In this document: in pieces, positions 18,671 through 27,703 of the stretch
Layout of the letters: each line of letters begins with the position of its first letter
Position numbering within the stretch: position 1 is the stretch's first letter
Assembly: GCF_004563925.1 (NCBI RefSeq)
Contig: NZ_SPNJ01000006.1
Span: forward strand, 1-64,000
Direction of reading: 5' to 3'
Length of the DNA: 64,000 nucleotides
Source: Herbaspirillum sp. 3R11
GTDB lineage: Bacteria; Pseudomonadota; Gammaproteobacteria; Burkholderiales; Burkholderiaceae_D
Position numbers and translations under genes: made by a program
Notes under the pieces: generated by a model
The model's input: only the letters and a program-made list of their open reading frames with translations
What the model was told of the DNA's origin: nothing
The model's database searches: none

Positions 18671-19663
18671 TTACTTGTGGGTCGGCTGACGGTCGGTCAG
18701 GAATTTCCCGGTCGGCCCTTGCGCATTCTTTTGACGGCGCGTGTTGCCGTCGATACCGCCGTCGATCGCCCATTCGGCGAACACGGTCGGACCCGGTTCG
18801 AAATCGCGCGGCTCCCAGTCGGCGTCGAGCTGGTCTTCATCGGCGTAGTACTCGATCAGGCCGCCGGCAGGGTTCTTGAAGTACCAGAAATACGCCGACG
18901 AGATCGGATGACGACCCGGGCCCAGTTGCGTGTCCCAGCCCTTGCGCGACATGTGCATGCCGCCGCCGAAGACTTCGTGAATATCGCGCACGGTGAAGGC
19001 GACGTGGTTCAGGCCCGAGCGTGCTTCCGGCGGTTGCAGCAGGAAGATGTCGTGATGGCCGCCGACGTCGGCGCAACGCAGGAAAGCGCCGCGTTCCGGA
19101 TAGCGGTCGGACGGCACGAAGCCGAAATTCTCACAGTAGAATTTTTCGCAGGCCTTGACGTCCTTGACGAAGAACACCACGTGGCCGACTTCGATCGGCG
19201 AGGCGTGGTCGTACACCGGGCTGCGTTGATTGATGCGGTTCTTTTCGTTCCAGGTGTTCATGGTGGCGCACTCGACTTGCACGTCGCGCTTTTGCGAAAC
19301 CTGGAAGCGCACGGCCAGGCCGTTCGGATCGGTGCAGCCGACGCGCTTGCCGTCACGCTTGTCCTCATTTATATAACCGGGCAAGTCCTTGATGCGTTCT
19401 GCAAATTTCGGCAACACCTCTGCGGCGGATACGCCCCACACCACTTCACGCAGCGTCGGACCGGCTTCGATGGCCGGCGGCAGAGTCGGATCGGCGCTGT
19501 TGCGCACGATCACGCGGCAACCGTTTTGCGATTCGAACACCAGCGCCTCGGCGCTCTCCTGCGCCAGCGTCATGCCCCAGTCGAGGAAGAACTGGCGGCA
19601 GGCGGCCATGTCGTCCGCGCCGTAAGTGATTTCGTCGATACCTAGTACGTCAATTCCAGCCAT
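18671..19663 (-). CDS. Two-domain VOC extradiol ring-cleavage dioxygenase
   Basis: 330 residues with two vicinal-oxygen-chelate modules. The second holds the metal triad expected for type I extradiol dioxygenases: H161 (GHVVFF), H220 (LNHVAFTV) and E271 (LIEYYAD). The substrate is probably the catechol, aminophenol or hydroxypyridine made by the hydroxylase. The first module looks non-catalytic. AAGGAG precedes the ATG at 19663. Family VOC enzymes can also be isomerases or epimerases, so dioxygenase activity is inferred. Confidence 0.85.
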   Translation of the reverse strand: MAGIDVLGIDEITYGADDMAACRQFFLDWGMTLAQESAEALVFESQNGCRVIVRNSADPTLPPAIEAGPTLREVVWGVSAAEVLPKFAERIKDLPGYINEDKRDGKRVGCTDPNGLAVRFQVSQKRDVQVECATMNTWNEKNRINQRSPVYDHASPIEVGHVVFFVKDVKACEKFYCENFGFVPSDRYPERGAFLRCADVGGHHDIFLLQPPEARSGLNHVAFTVRDIHEVFGGGMHMSRKGWDTQLGPGRHPISSAYFWYFKNPAGGLIEYYADEDQLDADWEPRDFEPGPTVFAEWAIDGGIDGNTRRQKNAQGPTGKFLTDRQPTHK

Positions 19664-19679
19664 TTGCTTCTCCTTGAAC

Positions 19680-21164
19680 TTAGCCTGCCCACGGCAACGG
19701 GTTTTCATTCAGTCCCCAATACATGCTCTTCTGCTCCATGTATTGCAGGATGCCGAGGCGGCCCTTTTCGCGTCCCAGGCCGCTGTCGCGCCAGCCGCCG
19801 AAGGGCGTCGAAATCGAAAACTGTTTATACGTGTTGATCCATACATTGCCGGCCTGCACCGCACGGCCGAAGCGCCAAGCCTTCTTGTAGTCGCGCGTCC
19901 AGATGCCGGCCGCCAGCGCATACACACTGTCGTTGGCTTGCGCGATCAAATCCTCTTCGTTATCGAACGGCATCGCCACCAGCACCGGTCCGAAAATTTC
20001 TTCCTGGCAGATGCGCTGGTCGTTGGTGACGCCTTCGATGATGGTCGGCGAGTAGTAATAGCCGCGGGCAAACTGATCGCCTGCAAGACGCGTACCACCA
20101 GTGCGGATGCGGCCGCCGTCGGCGACGCCGATGGAGACGTAGGACTCGATGCCTTCGCGATGGCGCGCGGTGATCAGCGGGCCCATCTGGGTACGCTCAT
20201 CGGCCGGATCGCCGACGCGCAAGGCTGCTGCGCCTGCCGCCAGGCGTTCCATGAAACTGTCGTAAATGCTGCGCGCCACGAACAGGCGCGAACCGGCGAT
20301 ACAGGACTCGCCCGAGCTGCTGAAAATACCGTACAGCACACCGGCCACGGCGTGGTCGAGGTCGGCGTCTTCAAACACCATGGTCGGCGACTTGCCGCCC
20401 AGTTCCAGCGAGACCGGCATCATCTTGTCGGCCGCGATGTGGGCGATGTGCTTGCCGGTGGTGGTGCCGCCGGTGAAGGACACGCGCTTGACCAGCGGGT
20501 GCAGCGTGATGGCGTCGCCGATCACGGAGCCCTTGCCGGGCAGCACGCTGATGAGGCCTTTCGGCACGCCGGCTTCTTCACAGATCCTGGCCAGTTCCAG
20601 CGCCATCAACGGCGTGACTTCGGCAGGCTTGACCACCACGGCATTGCCGGCGGCCAGTGCCGGCGCCATCTTTTGCGCTTCGCTGGCGATCGGCGAATTC
20701 CACGGCGTGATCGCAGCGACCACACCCATGGCTTCGTAGACGCTCATGGTCAGGTTGTCGCCGCGCATCGGCGTAATGGTTTCTTCCAATGTCTCGCAAG
20801 CGGCGGCAAAAAATTGAAACGTGGCAGCAGCGCTACCGACCAGATTGCGCGTCTCGGTAATCGGCTTGCCGTTGTCGAGGCGTTGACGTTGCGCCAATGC
20901 TTCGCCGCGTTCGCGGATCAGTTGCGCGACGCGGTACAGGACGATGGCGCGCTCATGCGGTTTCTTTTGCGCCCAGCCGCTGGTGCGGAAGGCCTTGTCG
21001 GCGCCGACGATGGCTTCTTCGACATCGGCCACGCTGGCGGCATTCAGATAAGCAACCGCTTCGCCGGTGGCCGGGTACAGCGTGGCGTAGCGATCGCCGC
21101 CGCCCAGACGCCATTCACCCGCGACGCAGATCGGCAGTGTTTCGTTGAGATTCAGTTCGGTCAT
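19680..21164 (-). CDS. NAD(P)-dependent aldehyde dehydrogenase
   Basis: 494 residues, full ALDH length. Catalytic residues are visible: N156 (PWNSP), E254 (LELGGKSP) and nucleophile C288. The Cys context is SSGESCIAG rather than the common GQxC. NAD-loop FTGGTTTGKHI is at 230-240. In meta-cleavage pathways such enzymes oxidise the ring-cleavage semialdehyde, for example hydroxymuconic or aminomuconic semialdehyde. It is 16 bp upstream of the VOC gene, supporting that step. Confidence 0.9.
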   Translation of the reverse strand: MTELNLNETLPICVAGEWRLGGGDRYATLYPATGEAVAYLNAASVADVEEAIVGADKAFRTSGWAQKKPHERAIVLYRVAQLIRERGEALAQRQRLDNGKPITETRNLVGSAAATFQFFAAACETLEETITPMRGDNLTMSVYEAMGVVAAITPWNSPIASEAQKMAPALAAGNAVVVKPAEVTPLMALELARICEEAGVPKGLISVLPGKGSVIGDAITLHPLVKRVSFTGGTTTGKHIAHIAADKMMPVSLELGGKSPTMVFEDADLDHAVAGVLYGIFSSSGESCIAGSRLFVARSIYDSFMERLAAGAAALRVGDPADERTQMGPLITARHREGIESYVSIGVADGGRIRTGGTRLAGDQFARGYYYSPTIIEGVTNDQRICQEEIFGPVLVAMPFDNEEDLIAQANDSVYALAAGIWTRDYKKAWRFGRAVQAGNVWINTYKQFSISTPFGGWRDSGLGREKGRLGILQYMEQKSMYWGLNENPLPWAG

Positions 21165-21183
21165 GATTGCTTGTTCACATCAC

Positions 21184-21984
21184 TTAAATGGACAGCGCAT
21201 GTGCACGATTACCGAGCGCACGCACCACACTGAATACGGTCAGCGCCGATGTCTTCGGATTGGCTGCCAGCGGCTTCCCGCGCATGGTCAGTTCGAAGCC
21301 GCCGAACTCGCCCTTGGCTTCGACGTGATGCACGTTCTCGGTGACACCCGGATCGGCGTACAGGCGCACCTGCGTGTGATCGAGACCGAGGCCGGCCAGC
21401 GACAGCGTCGCGGCGACGTTGGCGTTCTTCGGATACAGGCGCGCTGCTTCGCGCGCGGTGCCTTCGAAGATCACCGTCGCCACCGTCAGGTTGGCGAGGT
21501 CGAAAGGTCCGTCGGCCGGCGTGTCCTTCCACGCATGGGGCGGCTTGCGGCCGGTGTAGACCACCGACTCCAAGCCGCCGACGCGCGCCGCCGACAACGC
21601 ATCGATCGCACCGATGGCGCCCGACAGCAATTGCACCTGGGTCTTGCCTTCGCGTGCTGCGGCTTCCAGCTTTTCGACCAGGCCGGGCTCCGACAGCGCG
21701 CCGATCGACACCACCATGCAGGGGATGCCGCGCAGCAGCGCCGGGATGATGTGCTCTTCGATCGCCTGGTGGCCGGCGCATTCGATCAGCAGGTCGGGAC
21801 GGTCGTCGCCGAGACGGGTCTCGACGCGCGCCTTGGGGGCCAGCGACGACACCACGGTGCGGGCGTTCGCCATGTTCGCTTCCGGAACGATGACGACATC
21901 GAAGGCGACTTCCGGATCGCTTTTCAGCAACTCCATCACGCCGACGCCGATGGCGCCGCAACCGATCATCGAAACATGCAACAT
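21184..21984 (-). CDS. L-aspartate-dehydrogenase-like (NadX family) oxidoreductase
   Basis: 266 residues. N-terminal Rossmann motif GCGAIG (8-13); the catalytic domain has SGAIGAIDAL, RKPPHAW and NANVAATLSLAGLGLDHTQV, typical of aspartate dehydrogenase. The family deaminates L-aspartate to iminoaspartate or oxaloacetate. In an aromatic operon it may instead reduce or deaminate a pathway amino or imino acid. GAGGAG precedes the ATG. It lies 19 bp from both the ThDP-enzyme gene and the ALDH gene. Confidence 0.83.
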   Translation of the reverse strand: MLHVSMIGCGAIGVGVMELLKSDPEVAFDVVIVPEANMANARTVVSSLAPKARVETRLGDDRPDLLIECAGHQAIEEHIIPALLRGIPCMVVSIGALSEPGLVEKLEAAAREGKTQVQLLSGAIGAIDALSAARVGGLESVVYTGRKPPHAWKDTPADGPFDLANLTVATVIFEGTAREAARLYPKNANVAATLSLAGLGLDHTQVRLYADPGVTENVHHVEAKGEFGGFELTMRGKPLAANPKTSALTVFSVVRALGNRAHALSI

Positions 21985-22003
21985 GGGTTTCTCCTCAGTT
22001 TCT

Positions 22004-23749
22004 TCAGACGGCTACGGTAGCTGCAGTTTTGCTCGTGGCGATGGACGCTGCAGCGGCTTCCGCTGCAGCTTTTTCCGTCACCGGCGGACCGGCAAACGCG
22101 GTCTTGAAACTGCCGATGGTCAGCATGTCGATTTCGAGCAGGAAAGGACCGGGCTGGGACAACGCCGTTTTCAACGCAGCTTCGACATCGGCCAGATTGC
22201 TGACGCGGGTGTGGCGCAGGCTCAGCGCCTGCGACAGTTGCGCGTAGTCCGGCGTGTGCAGGTCGACGTAGTGGCGACGGCCGCCGTATTGCACGTCCTG
22301 GATGTTCTTGATGACGCCGTAGCCCTTGTCGTTCATCAGCACGATGACCATGTCGGCCTTCTCTTGCACGGCAGTCGCCAGCTCACCCAGGTTGAGGATG
22401 AAGCCGCCGTCGCCGGCCAGCGTGAAGGTCTTCTTGCCGGAGGCGGTGACCGCTGCGCCGATGGCGGCGCCGATGCCCATTGCCAGGCCCTGGCCGATGC
22501 CGCCGCCGAGTGCATGCACGCCGGCCAGCGGGTCGAAAATACGCAGGTAGCGATTGCCCCAGGTGCTGTTCGAGACAGTGACGTCGCGCACCCAGTTGAA
22601 CTTGCGGCCGGCGGCTTTTTGCACTTGCTCGACCAGCGCGCTGTAAGGACCGAGACCGTCGACCAGGCCGGCGACGGCAGCGTCACGCGCCTTTTGCAGA
22701 TCGCCCATGAAGGCAGGATCGATCTGGATGGCGCTCTTGCGTTTTTCGAGACGATCCGCCAGGCCTTCCAGCGCCAGCGCCGCGTCGCCGCAGACGAAAT
22801 GGTCGCTGTTGTAGCAGCGGCCTTCAGCCGACGGATCGGCGTCGACGCGATACAGCGGACGCGGCAGTTTCAGTTCGTACTTCAGGGTTTCGTTGCCGCG
22901 CAGGCGCGAACCGATCACGACGACGGCGTCGCAGGTCTGGTAGAAATTTTCGACCGGCTTGTGCAGGTTGAAGGAACCGAGCGAACGCGCATCGTCTTCC
23001 GCCACGATGCCGCGGCCTTGCGTGCTCGTGACCACGCCGAAGCCGAGCGCGAGCAGACGCTGCACTTGCTTGCCGGCCTCGCGCGCACCGCCGCCCAGCC
23101 ACAACAGCGGACGCTTGGCCTTGAGCAGACGCTCGGCCAGTTCGTCGAGTGCATGTTCGGAAGGCGCCTGCACGGCGATCGGCAGCGGACGCAGGTCGGA
23201 CGGCATCGGAATCAGCGCGGCCTGGATGTCGATCGGAATCTCGACGCTGACCGGGCCCATCGGCGGCGTCAGTGCGGTTTGCACGGCCAGCTTGATGGTG
23301 CTGATGGCAGTCTCGGTGCTGCGGATACGGAAGGCGGCCTTGGAGATCGCTTTCAGCATCGACAACTGATCGGGCGCTTCGTGGATGTAGGCCAGGCTTT
23401 GGTCGAGGTAAGGCGTTTCGATCTGGCCGGTCAGGTGCAGCAGCGGCGTGCCGGCGGTCAGTGCTTCGACCATGGCGCCGGCGGCGTTGCCGGCGGCAGT
23501 GCCGGTGGAGGTCAGGCAAACGCCCAGGCCGCCGGTGGTGCGTGCATACGAGTCAGCCATGTTGGCGCCGCCGGCTTCGCCGCGCGCCGGGATGAAGCGG
23601 ATCTTGCCGCGCTCGCCGAAGGCGTCGAGGATGGGCATGTTGTGGATCGAGATCACACCGAATGCCGCCTTGACGTCGCATTGTTCGAGGAAAGCGGCGA
23701 TGGCGCAGCCGACTGTGACTTGTTCTGTGGGTTGGTTTTGCTTAGGCAT
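22004..23749 (-). CDS. Thiamine-diphosphate enzyme (acetolactate-synthase/2-oxoacid-decarboxylase family)
   Basis: 581 residues in the Pyr - middle - PP domain order. Catalytic Glu is E58 (ARGEAGGANMADSYAR); the ThDP/Mg motif is GDGG (447-450) with N473. The last about 25 residues are an Ala-rich tail. The active-site pattern does not single out acetolactate synthase, benzoylformate decarboxylase or another branch; a 2-oxoacid decarboxylase acting on a ring-cleavage product is plausible. The ATG at 23749 overlaps the end of the upstream SDR gene by 8 bp. An open frame continues upstream of the ATG but only by reading through the SDR gene, so it is not used. Confidence 0.86.
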   Translation of the reverse strand: MPKQNQPTEQVTVGCAIAAFLEQCDVKAAFGVISIHNMPILDAFGERGKIRFIPARGEAGGANMADSYARTTGGLGVCLTSTGTAAGNAAGAMVEALTAGTPLLHLTGQIETPYLDQSLAYIHEAPDQLSMLKAISKAAFRIRSTETAISTIKLAVQTALTPPMGPVSVEIPIDIQAALIPMPSDLRPLPIAVQAPSEHALDELAERLLKAKRPLLWLGGGAREAGKQVQRLLALGFGVVTSTQGRGIVAEDDARSLGSFNLHKPVENFYQTCDAVVVIGSRLRGNETLKYELKLPRPLYRVDADPSAEGRCYNSDHFVCGDAALALEGLADRLEKRKSAIQIDPAFMGDLQKARDAAVAGLVDGLGPYSALVEQVQKAAGRKFNWVRDVTVSNSTWGNRYLRIFDPLAGVHALGGGIGQGLAMGIGAAIGAAVTASGKKTFTLAGDGGFILNLGELATAVQEKADMVIVLMNDKGYGVIKNIQDVQYGGRRHYVDLHTPDYAQLSQALSLRHTRVSNLADVEAALKTALSQPGPFLLEIDMLTIGSFKTAFAGPPVTEKAAAEAAAASIATSKTAATVAV

Positions 23750-24557
23750 GGCGGGAAAGTCCTCCTGAAACATCGATGTGGCTGCCTGTTGTGTACGAAG
23801 AAAGCGGCGTCGCGAGAAAAACGATCGCGCGCGCGGCTTCCTGTGGATGACCGAGACGGCCGAGTTGAATATTCTTTTTTTGCGCCAGCGCCTGGGTCCA
23901 TTGTTCCCAGGACAGGTCGAGATCGGCGCCGGTGCGCGCCTCGTAACGGCGGCGCCATTGGCCGGATTCCACCAGGCCGATGAGGATGCCGTTGACGCGG
24001 ATCTTGTGTGTCGCGAATTCCGTCGCCAGCGAGCGCACCAGGTTATGGATGCCGGCGCGCGCGGCCGAGGTCGCCACCATGTGCGGCTCCGGCTGGATCG
24101 CCAGCAGCGAGTTGACGCAGACCACGGCGGCTTCGCCATGCGCGGCGCTCATGCGCTGCAGCTGCGGCTGGAAGGCGCGGGTCGGATAGATCACCGAGAA
24201 AAACTTCAGGCGCAGCTCTTCGGTCCATGCCGCATCTTCGGTATCGGCGAAGGTCGACACGCGACCCTGGCCGGCGTTGTTGACCAGCATCGAGACCGCG
24301 CCGAGCTTCTCTTCCACGGCGGCGGCGAAGGCTTGCACCTGCTCCTGCGACAGCACGTCGCAGACCGACGAAAACAGTTTTGCTTGTGGAAAGCGCACAC
24401 GCAGTTGCGCTTCCACCTGTTGCAACCGTTCCTGGTTGCGGCCGCAAAACGCGACCGCCGCGCCGGCTTCGAGCAGCAGCTCGACCGTCGCCAGGCCGAT
24501 GCCCGAAGAGCCGCCGGTAACGACGGCGACTTTGCCTTCGAGTTGAATCATGCTCAT
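23742..24557 (-). CDS. SDR-family protein without the Tyr-Lys catalytic pair
   Basis: 271 residues. Nucleotide-binding motif TGGSSGIG (15-22) and NNAG are normal. The active-site segment reads NSLLAIQPEPHMVATSAARAGI, where YxxxK should be; both Tyr and Lys are replaced (V and A in my alignment). A normal hydride-transfer mechanism is therefore doubtful. Start at 24557 has GGGAG upstream. It overlaps the ThDP enzyme by 8 bp, so the two are made together and may form a complex. It may be a dihydrodiol or 3-oxoacyl type that has changed function. Confidence 0.84.
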   Translation of the reverse strand: MSMIQLEGKVAVVTGGSSGIGLATVELLLEAGAAVAFCGRNQERLQQVEAQLRVRFPQAKLFSSVCDVLSQEQVQAFAAAVEEKLGAVSMLVNNAGQGRVSTFADTEDAAWTEELRLKFFSVIYPTRAFQPQLQRMSAAHGEAAVVCVNSLLAIQPEPHMVATSAARAGIHNLVRSLATEFATHKIRVNGILIGLVESGQWRRRYEARTGADLDLSWEQWTQALAQKKNIQLGRLGHPQEAARAIVFLATPLSSYTTGSHIDVSGGLSRHA

Positions 24558-24562
24558 TGCTG

Positions 24563-25396
24563 TTACTCCCGCCACATGTTGACGACCTTGCCCGACTTCT
24601 GGGGAGCATGGTCAAGCAGGCGCGACAGTTCGTTCGCAGTGTCGCGCACCTTGACCACGATCAGGTCGAGCTGGTCGCTTTCGATGTGCGGCGATGGAAT
24701 CGTTGCGCCCATCGCGGCCACCACCCTGCCGGAGTGATCGCGCACCGGTGCGGCGATGGTGGAGATGCTGGTTTCGAAGAAGCCTTCCTGCAGCACGTAA
24801 CCGCGTTGCTTGTCGTTCTGCACCATGTCGAACAACTCGACCACGGTCTTCGGTGTATTGCTGGAGAAGACTTCCAGGTGATCTTCCGGATACAGGTCGC
24901 GCAGTTCGGCCAGGGTCAGGTCTTCCAGCAGCACGCGGCCGAGCACGGTAGCGTGCGCAGGCAAGCGGGTGCCGACGTTGACGTGGCTGGCAAACGCGGT
25001 TTGCGTGACCGACTTGGCGACGTACACGATGGAGCGGCCGTCGCGCACGACCAGATTGCAGGAGTAACTGATTTCGTCACGCAGGCGATCCAGCAGCGGA
25101 CGACCGATCTCGGTCAGTTCCAGCGAGGCCAGGTATTCGAAGCCGAGGCGCAGTACGGCCATGCCGAGGCGATAGTCGCGGCCGCCGTCGTTGCGCTCGA
25201 CGAAGCCCATGCGTTCCAGCGTGGTCAGCAGGCGGAATACGGTGGAACGCGGGACGTCGAGGCGACGCGCGAGTTCCGGCGCCGACAGGGTCTTGTCCTG
25301 GCGGCTGAACTCGCACAGCAGGCGCAGGCCGCGCTCCAGGCCTGGAACGAGGTATTTCTCTTGCGATTCTTCTTCTGGCAGCACTGGTTTGTTCAT
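24563..25396 (-). CDS. IclR-family transcriptional regulator
   Basis: 277 residues. N-terminal winged helix-turn-helix (about 15-75: GLERGLRLLCEF, LSAPELARRLDVPRSTVFRLLTTLERMGFV) and a C-terminal effector-binding IclR domain (about 90-270). IclR proteins often control aromatic catabolism and bind the pathway substrate. It is embedded in the operon, 10 bp after the hydrolase and 5 bp before the SDR, so it would control its own level. The most likely target is the AT-rich region before the ABC ATPase gene. Confidence 0.9.
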   Translation of the reverse strand: MNKPVLPEEESQEKYLVPGLERGLRLLCEFSRQDKTLSAPELARRLDVPRSTVFRLLTTLERMGFVERNDGGRDYRLGMAVLRLGFEYLASLELTEIGRPLLDRLRDEISYSCNLVVRDGRSIVYVAKSVTQTAFASHVNVGTRLPAHATVLGRVLLEDLTLAELRDLYPEDHLEVFSSNTPKTVVELFDMVQNDKQRGYVLQEGFFETSISTIAAPVRDHSGRVVAAMGATIPSPHIESDQLDLIVVKVRDTANELSRLLDHAPQKSGKVVNMWRE

Positions 25397-25406
25397 GATT
25401 TTTGTT

Positions 25407-26318
25407 TTAGGAAAGTTGATAAAGATGACCACTGAGCTGGTGACGTATCGCTGCTGCTACCGCTCCGGCTTGTTCGATGTAGCAGGCGTGGCCTGCATTG
25501 TCGATCAGGTGGAACGGCAAATTCAAATTCCAGGCCAGTTCACGGCTGTCGTCGGCCGTGGTGACCACATCCTCGGCGCCGCAATACACCGTCGCCGGTA
25601 CGTGGCCCAGCATGCCGTTGGGTGCATACGCCTGCAGCGCGTCGCCGCACAGCATGTGCACCGCCTGCGTGTAGCCGGCCGGATTGAGCCACTGGATGTT
25701 CCAGCGCACCCAGGCGCGTTCGGTGTCGCCGGCCTGCGCCGACAACATGCGCGCCGGGCTGCGTTCTGCCATGCCTTCGACGCCGATGGTGCGCAGCACG
25801 TCGAGACGTTCTTGCGCAATCTGCCGGCCGCGTTCCTGTTTGGCGTCGCTGCCGTAGCCTTGCGCCGGGCTGATCAGCAGCAGACGCGAAGCGCGTTTGT
25901 AGCCTTTACCGACATAGGCCGCCGCCATCATGGCGCCGAGCGAATGGCCGACCAGCAGGCAGTGGTTGACGCCCAGCGCTTGCAGGAACAGCTCCAGCCG
26001 CGCAGCGTAATCGGCCGCGCTCGGCTGCATCTGCGGCAGCGCGGTCGAGCGACCGTAGCCGGGCGCGTTCCAGGCGATGACCTGGGCGTCTTTTTCAAGA
26101 CGCAGCGCGCATTGCAGCCACGACGCCGCACCCGAACTGATGCCATGCAACAGCACGATCACCGGGCCGCGTCCGCACGAGCGATACGAGACGATGCTGC
26201 TGTCATTACCATCCTTGCCGAGATCGACGGTGCTTTCCGCGAAGCGTCCCTCGAGCAGGCTCAGGGAATCCTTCAGCGTGTCGGCGCAGGTGACGGAGGC
26301 GGGTGCGTGCGGAGTCAT
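25407..26318 (-). CDS. Alpha/beta hydrolase, possible ring-cleavage-product hydrolase
   Basis: 303 residues. Oxyanion/HG motif VIVLLHGISSGAASW, nucleophile S126 in GHSLG, and terminal His in DNAGHACYIEQ near residue 285. This is the arrangement of meta-cleavage-product hydrolases and related C-C or amide hydrolases. The catabolic neighbours suggest it hydrolyses the ring-cleavage product or an ester or amide precursor. It lies 30 bp after the cupin gene. Confidence 0.85.
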   Translation of the reverse strand: MTPHAPASVTCADTLKDSLSLLEGRFAESTVDLGKDGNDSSIVSYRSCGRGPVIVLLHGISSGAASWLQCALRLEKDAQVIAWNAPGYGRSTALPQMQPSAADYAARLELFLQALGVNHCLLVGHSLGAMMAAAYVGKGYKRASRLLLISPAQGYGSDAKQERGRQIAQERLDVLRTIGVEGMAERSPARMLSAQAGDTERAWVRWNIQWLNPAGYTQAVHMLCGDALQAYAPNGMLGHVPATVYCGAEDVVTTADDSRELAWNLNLPFHLIDNAGHACYIEQAGAVAAAIRHQLSGHLYQLS

Positions 26319-26348
26319 GTCGGTTTCCGGTGGGCTCTTTGCTGTGGA

Positions 26349-26888
26349 TCAGCCGCGTTTGATGGAAGCCAGCGGATGGTCCGCCGGATAAGTCGGCGTG
26401 ATCGGCTTCTTGGCGCCCAGCATCACGCACATCAGCGCGTCTTCATCGCCGATGTTGATTTCTTCGCGATACACGCCGGGCGGCACCGACACCACGTCGC
26501 GGTCGGTCAGGATGGTTTCAAAGCGCTCACCGTCTTTTTCCAGCACCAGCTTGAGCTTGCCGCGCAGGACGAAGAACACTTCCTCGACGTCGATGTGCAG
26601 GTGCGGCGGACCTTCGTGGCCGGCCGGGATGATCATGGTCGAGAAGGTGAAATGCTCCGACGGAATCACGTTGGTATCGACTGCAACACCGGTGCCGCCG
26701 GTGCCGATGTAGCGCATCTGTGCGCGGCGGAATTTCGGGTCGTAGTCGGCCTGGAACTTCAGCGCGTCCCAGTCGTACTTGCGCGTCGACAGGCGCGCCA
26801 CGCGCGATTCCATCCAGTCGCCGAAGCTGCTGCCTTCAGGCTGGTCCCAGCTGCGCTGGACCTGGTTTTGTTCAGACATGTCGGTCAT
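26349..26888 (-). CDS. Cupin-domain protein
   Basis: 179 residues with one cupin barrel at about 80-155. The metal-binding pattern P-P-H-L-H-I-D-V-E-E-V-F-F-V-L-R-G is complete, and the second motif is VPPGVYREEINIGD, which lacks the usual His. It could be an isomerase, a dioxygenase or a binding protein. AAGGAG precedes the ATG at 26888. It is in the operon between an SDR and the hydrolase. Confidence 0.8.
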   Translation of the reverse strand: MTDMSEQNQVQRSWDQPEGSSFGDWMESRVARLSTRKYDWDALKFQADYDPKFRRAQMRYIGTGGTGVAVDTNVIPSEHFTFSTMIIPAGHEGPPHLHIDVEEVFFVLRGKLKLVLEKDGERFETILTDRDVVSVPPGVYREEINIGDEDALMCVMLGAKKPITPTYPADHPLASIKRG

Positions 26889-26924
26889 TCTTTTCTCCTT
26901 GGTAGGTCAGGGAAATTTCACTAA

Positions 26925-27689
26925 TCAATTCATCACGAAGCCGCCGTTGACGGCCATGACTTGCCCCGTATAGAAGCGGGACAAATCGGACAAGGCAAAA
27001 ATCACGGCGCCGCAGACGTCTTCCGGCAACTGGTCGCGCTGGATGGCGCGGCGGTCGTGGTAGGTCTGGTGGCGTTCTTTCGGTACGTATTCGGTGGCTT
27101 CGACCAGCGTCAGGCCCGGCGCCACGGCGTTGACGGTGATGTTGTCGCCGCCCAGTTCGCGCGCCAGCGAACGCGTCATGCCGATCACCGCGCTCTTGCT
27201 GGCGACATAGGCCAGCAGATTGGTGGCGCCCCACAGCGGCGTGTCGGACGACAGGTTGACCACGCTGCCGCGGCCCGATTCGCGCAGGGCCGGCAGGCAG
27301 GCGTTGGTCATGAGCCAGGTGCCGCGTACATTGACGTCCATGACCTTGTCCCACATGTCGATCGCCAATTGCTCGGTGGTCTTGCCGCCGGAATTGGTGA
27401 TCGCGGCGTTGTTGACCAGGCCGTCGAGACCGCCCAGCCATTGCACCGATGCCTTGGCGCACACGTCGATCGACTGCGGGTCTGCCAGATCGACGGTGAA
27501 GCCGGCGACGTTCAGCCCGCGTTTTTGCAGATCGGCGACCGCGCCATGCAAAGTGTCTTGCAGGATGTCGGCCATTGCCACGCTGGCGCCGGCTTCCGCC
27601 ACCGCAGTGGCGAAGGCCAGGCCGAGGCCGCGCGCAGCACCGGTGATCAGGACACGGCGGCCGGCCAGCAGTTGATTTGATGAAGTCAT
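26925..27689 (-). CDS. SDR-family oxidoreductase
   Basis: 254 residues with a complete catalytic set: TGAARGLG nucleotide motif, NNAA, the Ser of LSSDTPLW and Y-V-A-S-K. It ends in the usual GQVMAVNGGFVMN. It could be the dihydrodiol dehydrogenase acting after the Rieske oxygenase, or an alcohol dehydrogenase. Start 27689 has GGAG 9 nt upstream; an ATG at 27704 overlapping the permease stop (TGATG) is an alternative and would mean coupling. Confidence 0.88.
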   Translation of the reverse strand: MTSSNQLLAGRRVLITGAARGLGLAFATAVAEAGASVAMADILQDTLHGAVADLQKRGLNVAGFTVDLADPQSIDVCAKASVQWLGGLDGLVNNAAITNSGGKTTEQLAIDMWDKVMDVNVRGTWLMTNACLPALRESGRGSVVNLSSDTPLWGATNLLAYVASKSAVIGMTRSLARELGGDNITVNAVAPGLTLVEATEYVPKERHQTYHDRRAIQRDQLPEDVCGAVIFALSDLSRFYTGQVMAVNGGFVMN

Positions 27690-27703
27690 CTCGCGTCGCT
27701 CCA

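Noticed and set aside
21614..23983. Long plus-strand open frame of about 790 codons
   Set aside because: Antisense to the NadX-like and ThDP-enzyme genes, which have intact motifs; the reading is a shadow.
23750..24139. N-terminal extension of the ThDP enzyme
   Set aside because: It reads through the overlapping SDR gene in another frame and has no family similarity; the ATG at 23749 begins the conserved domain.
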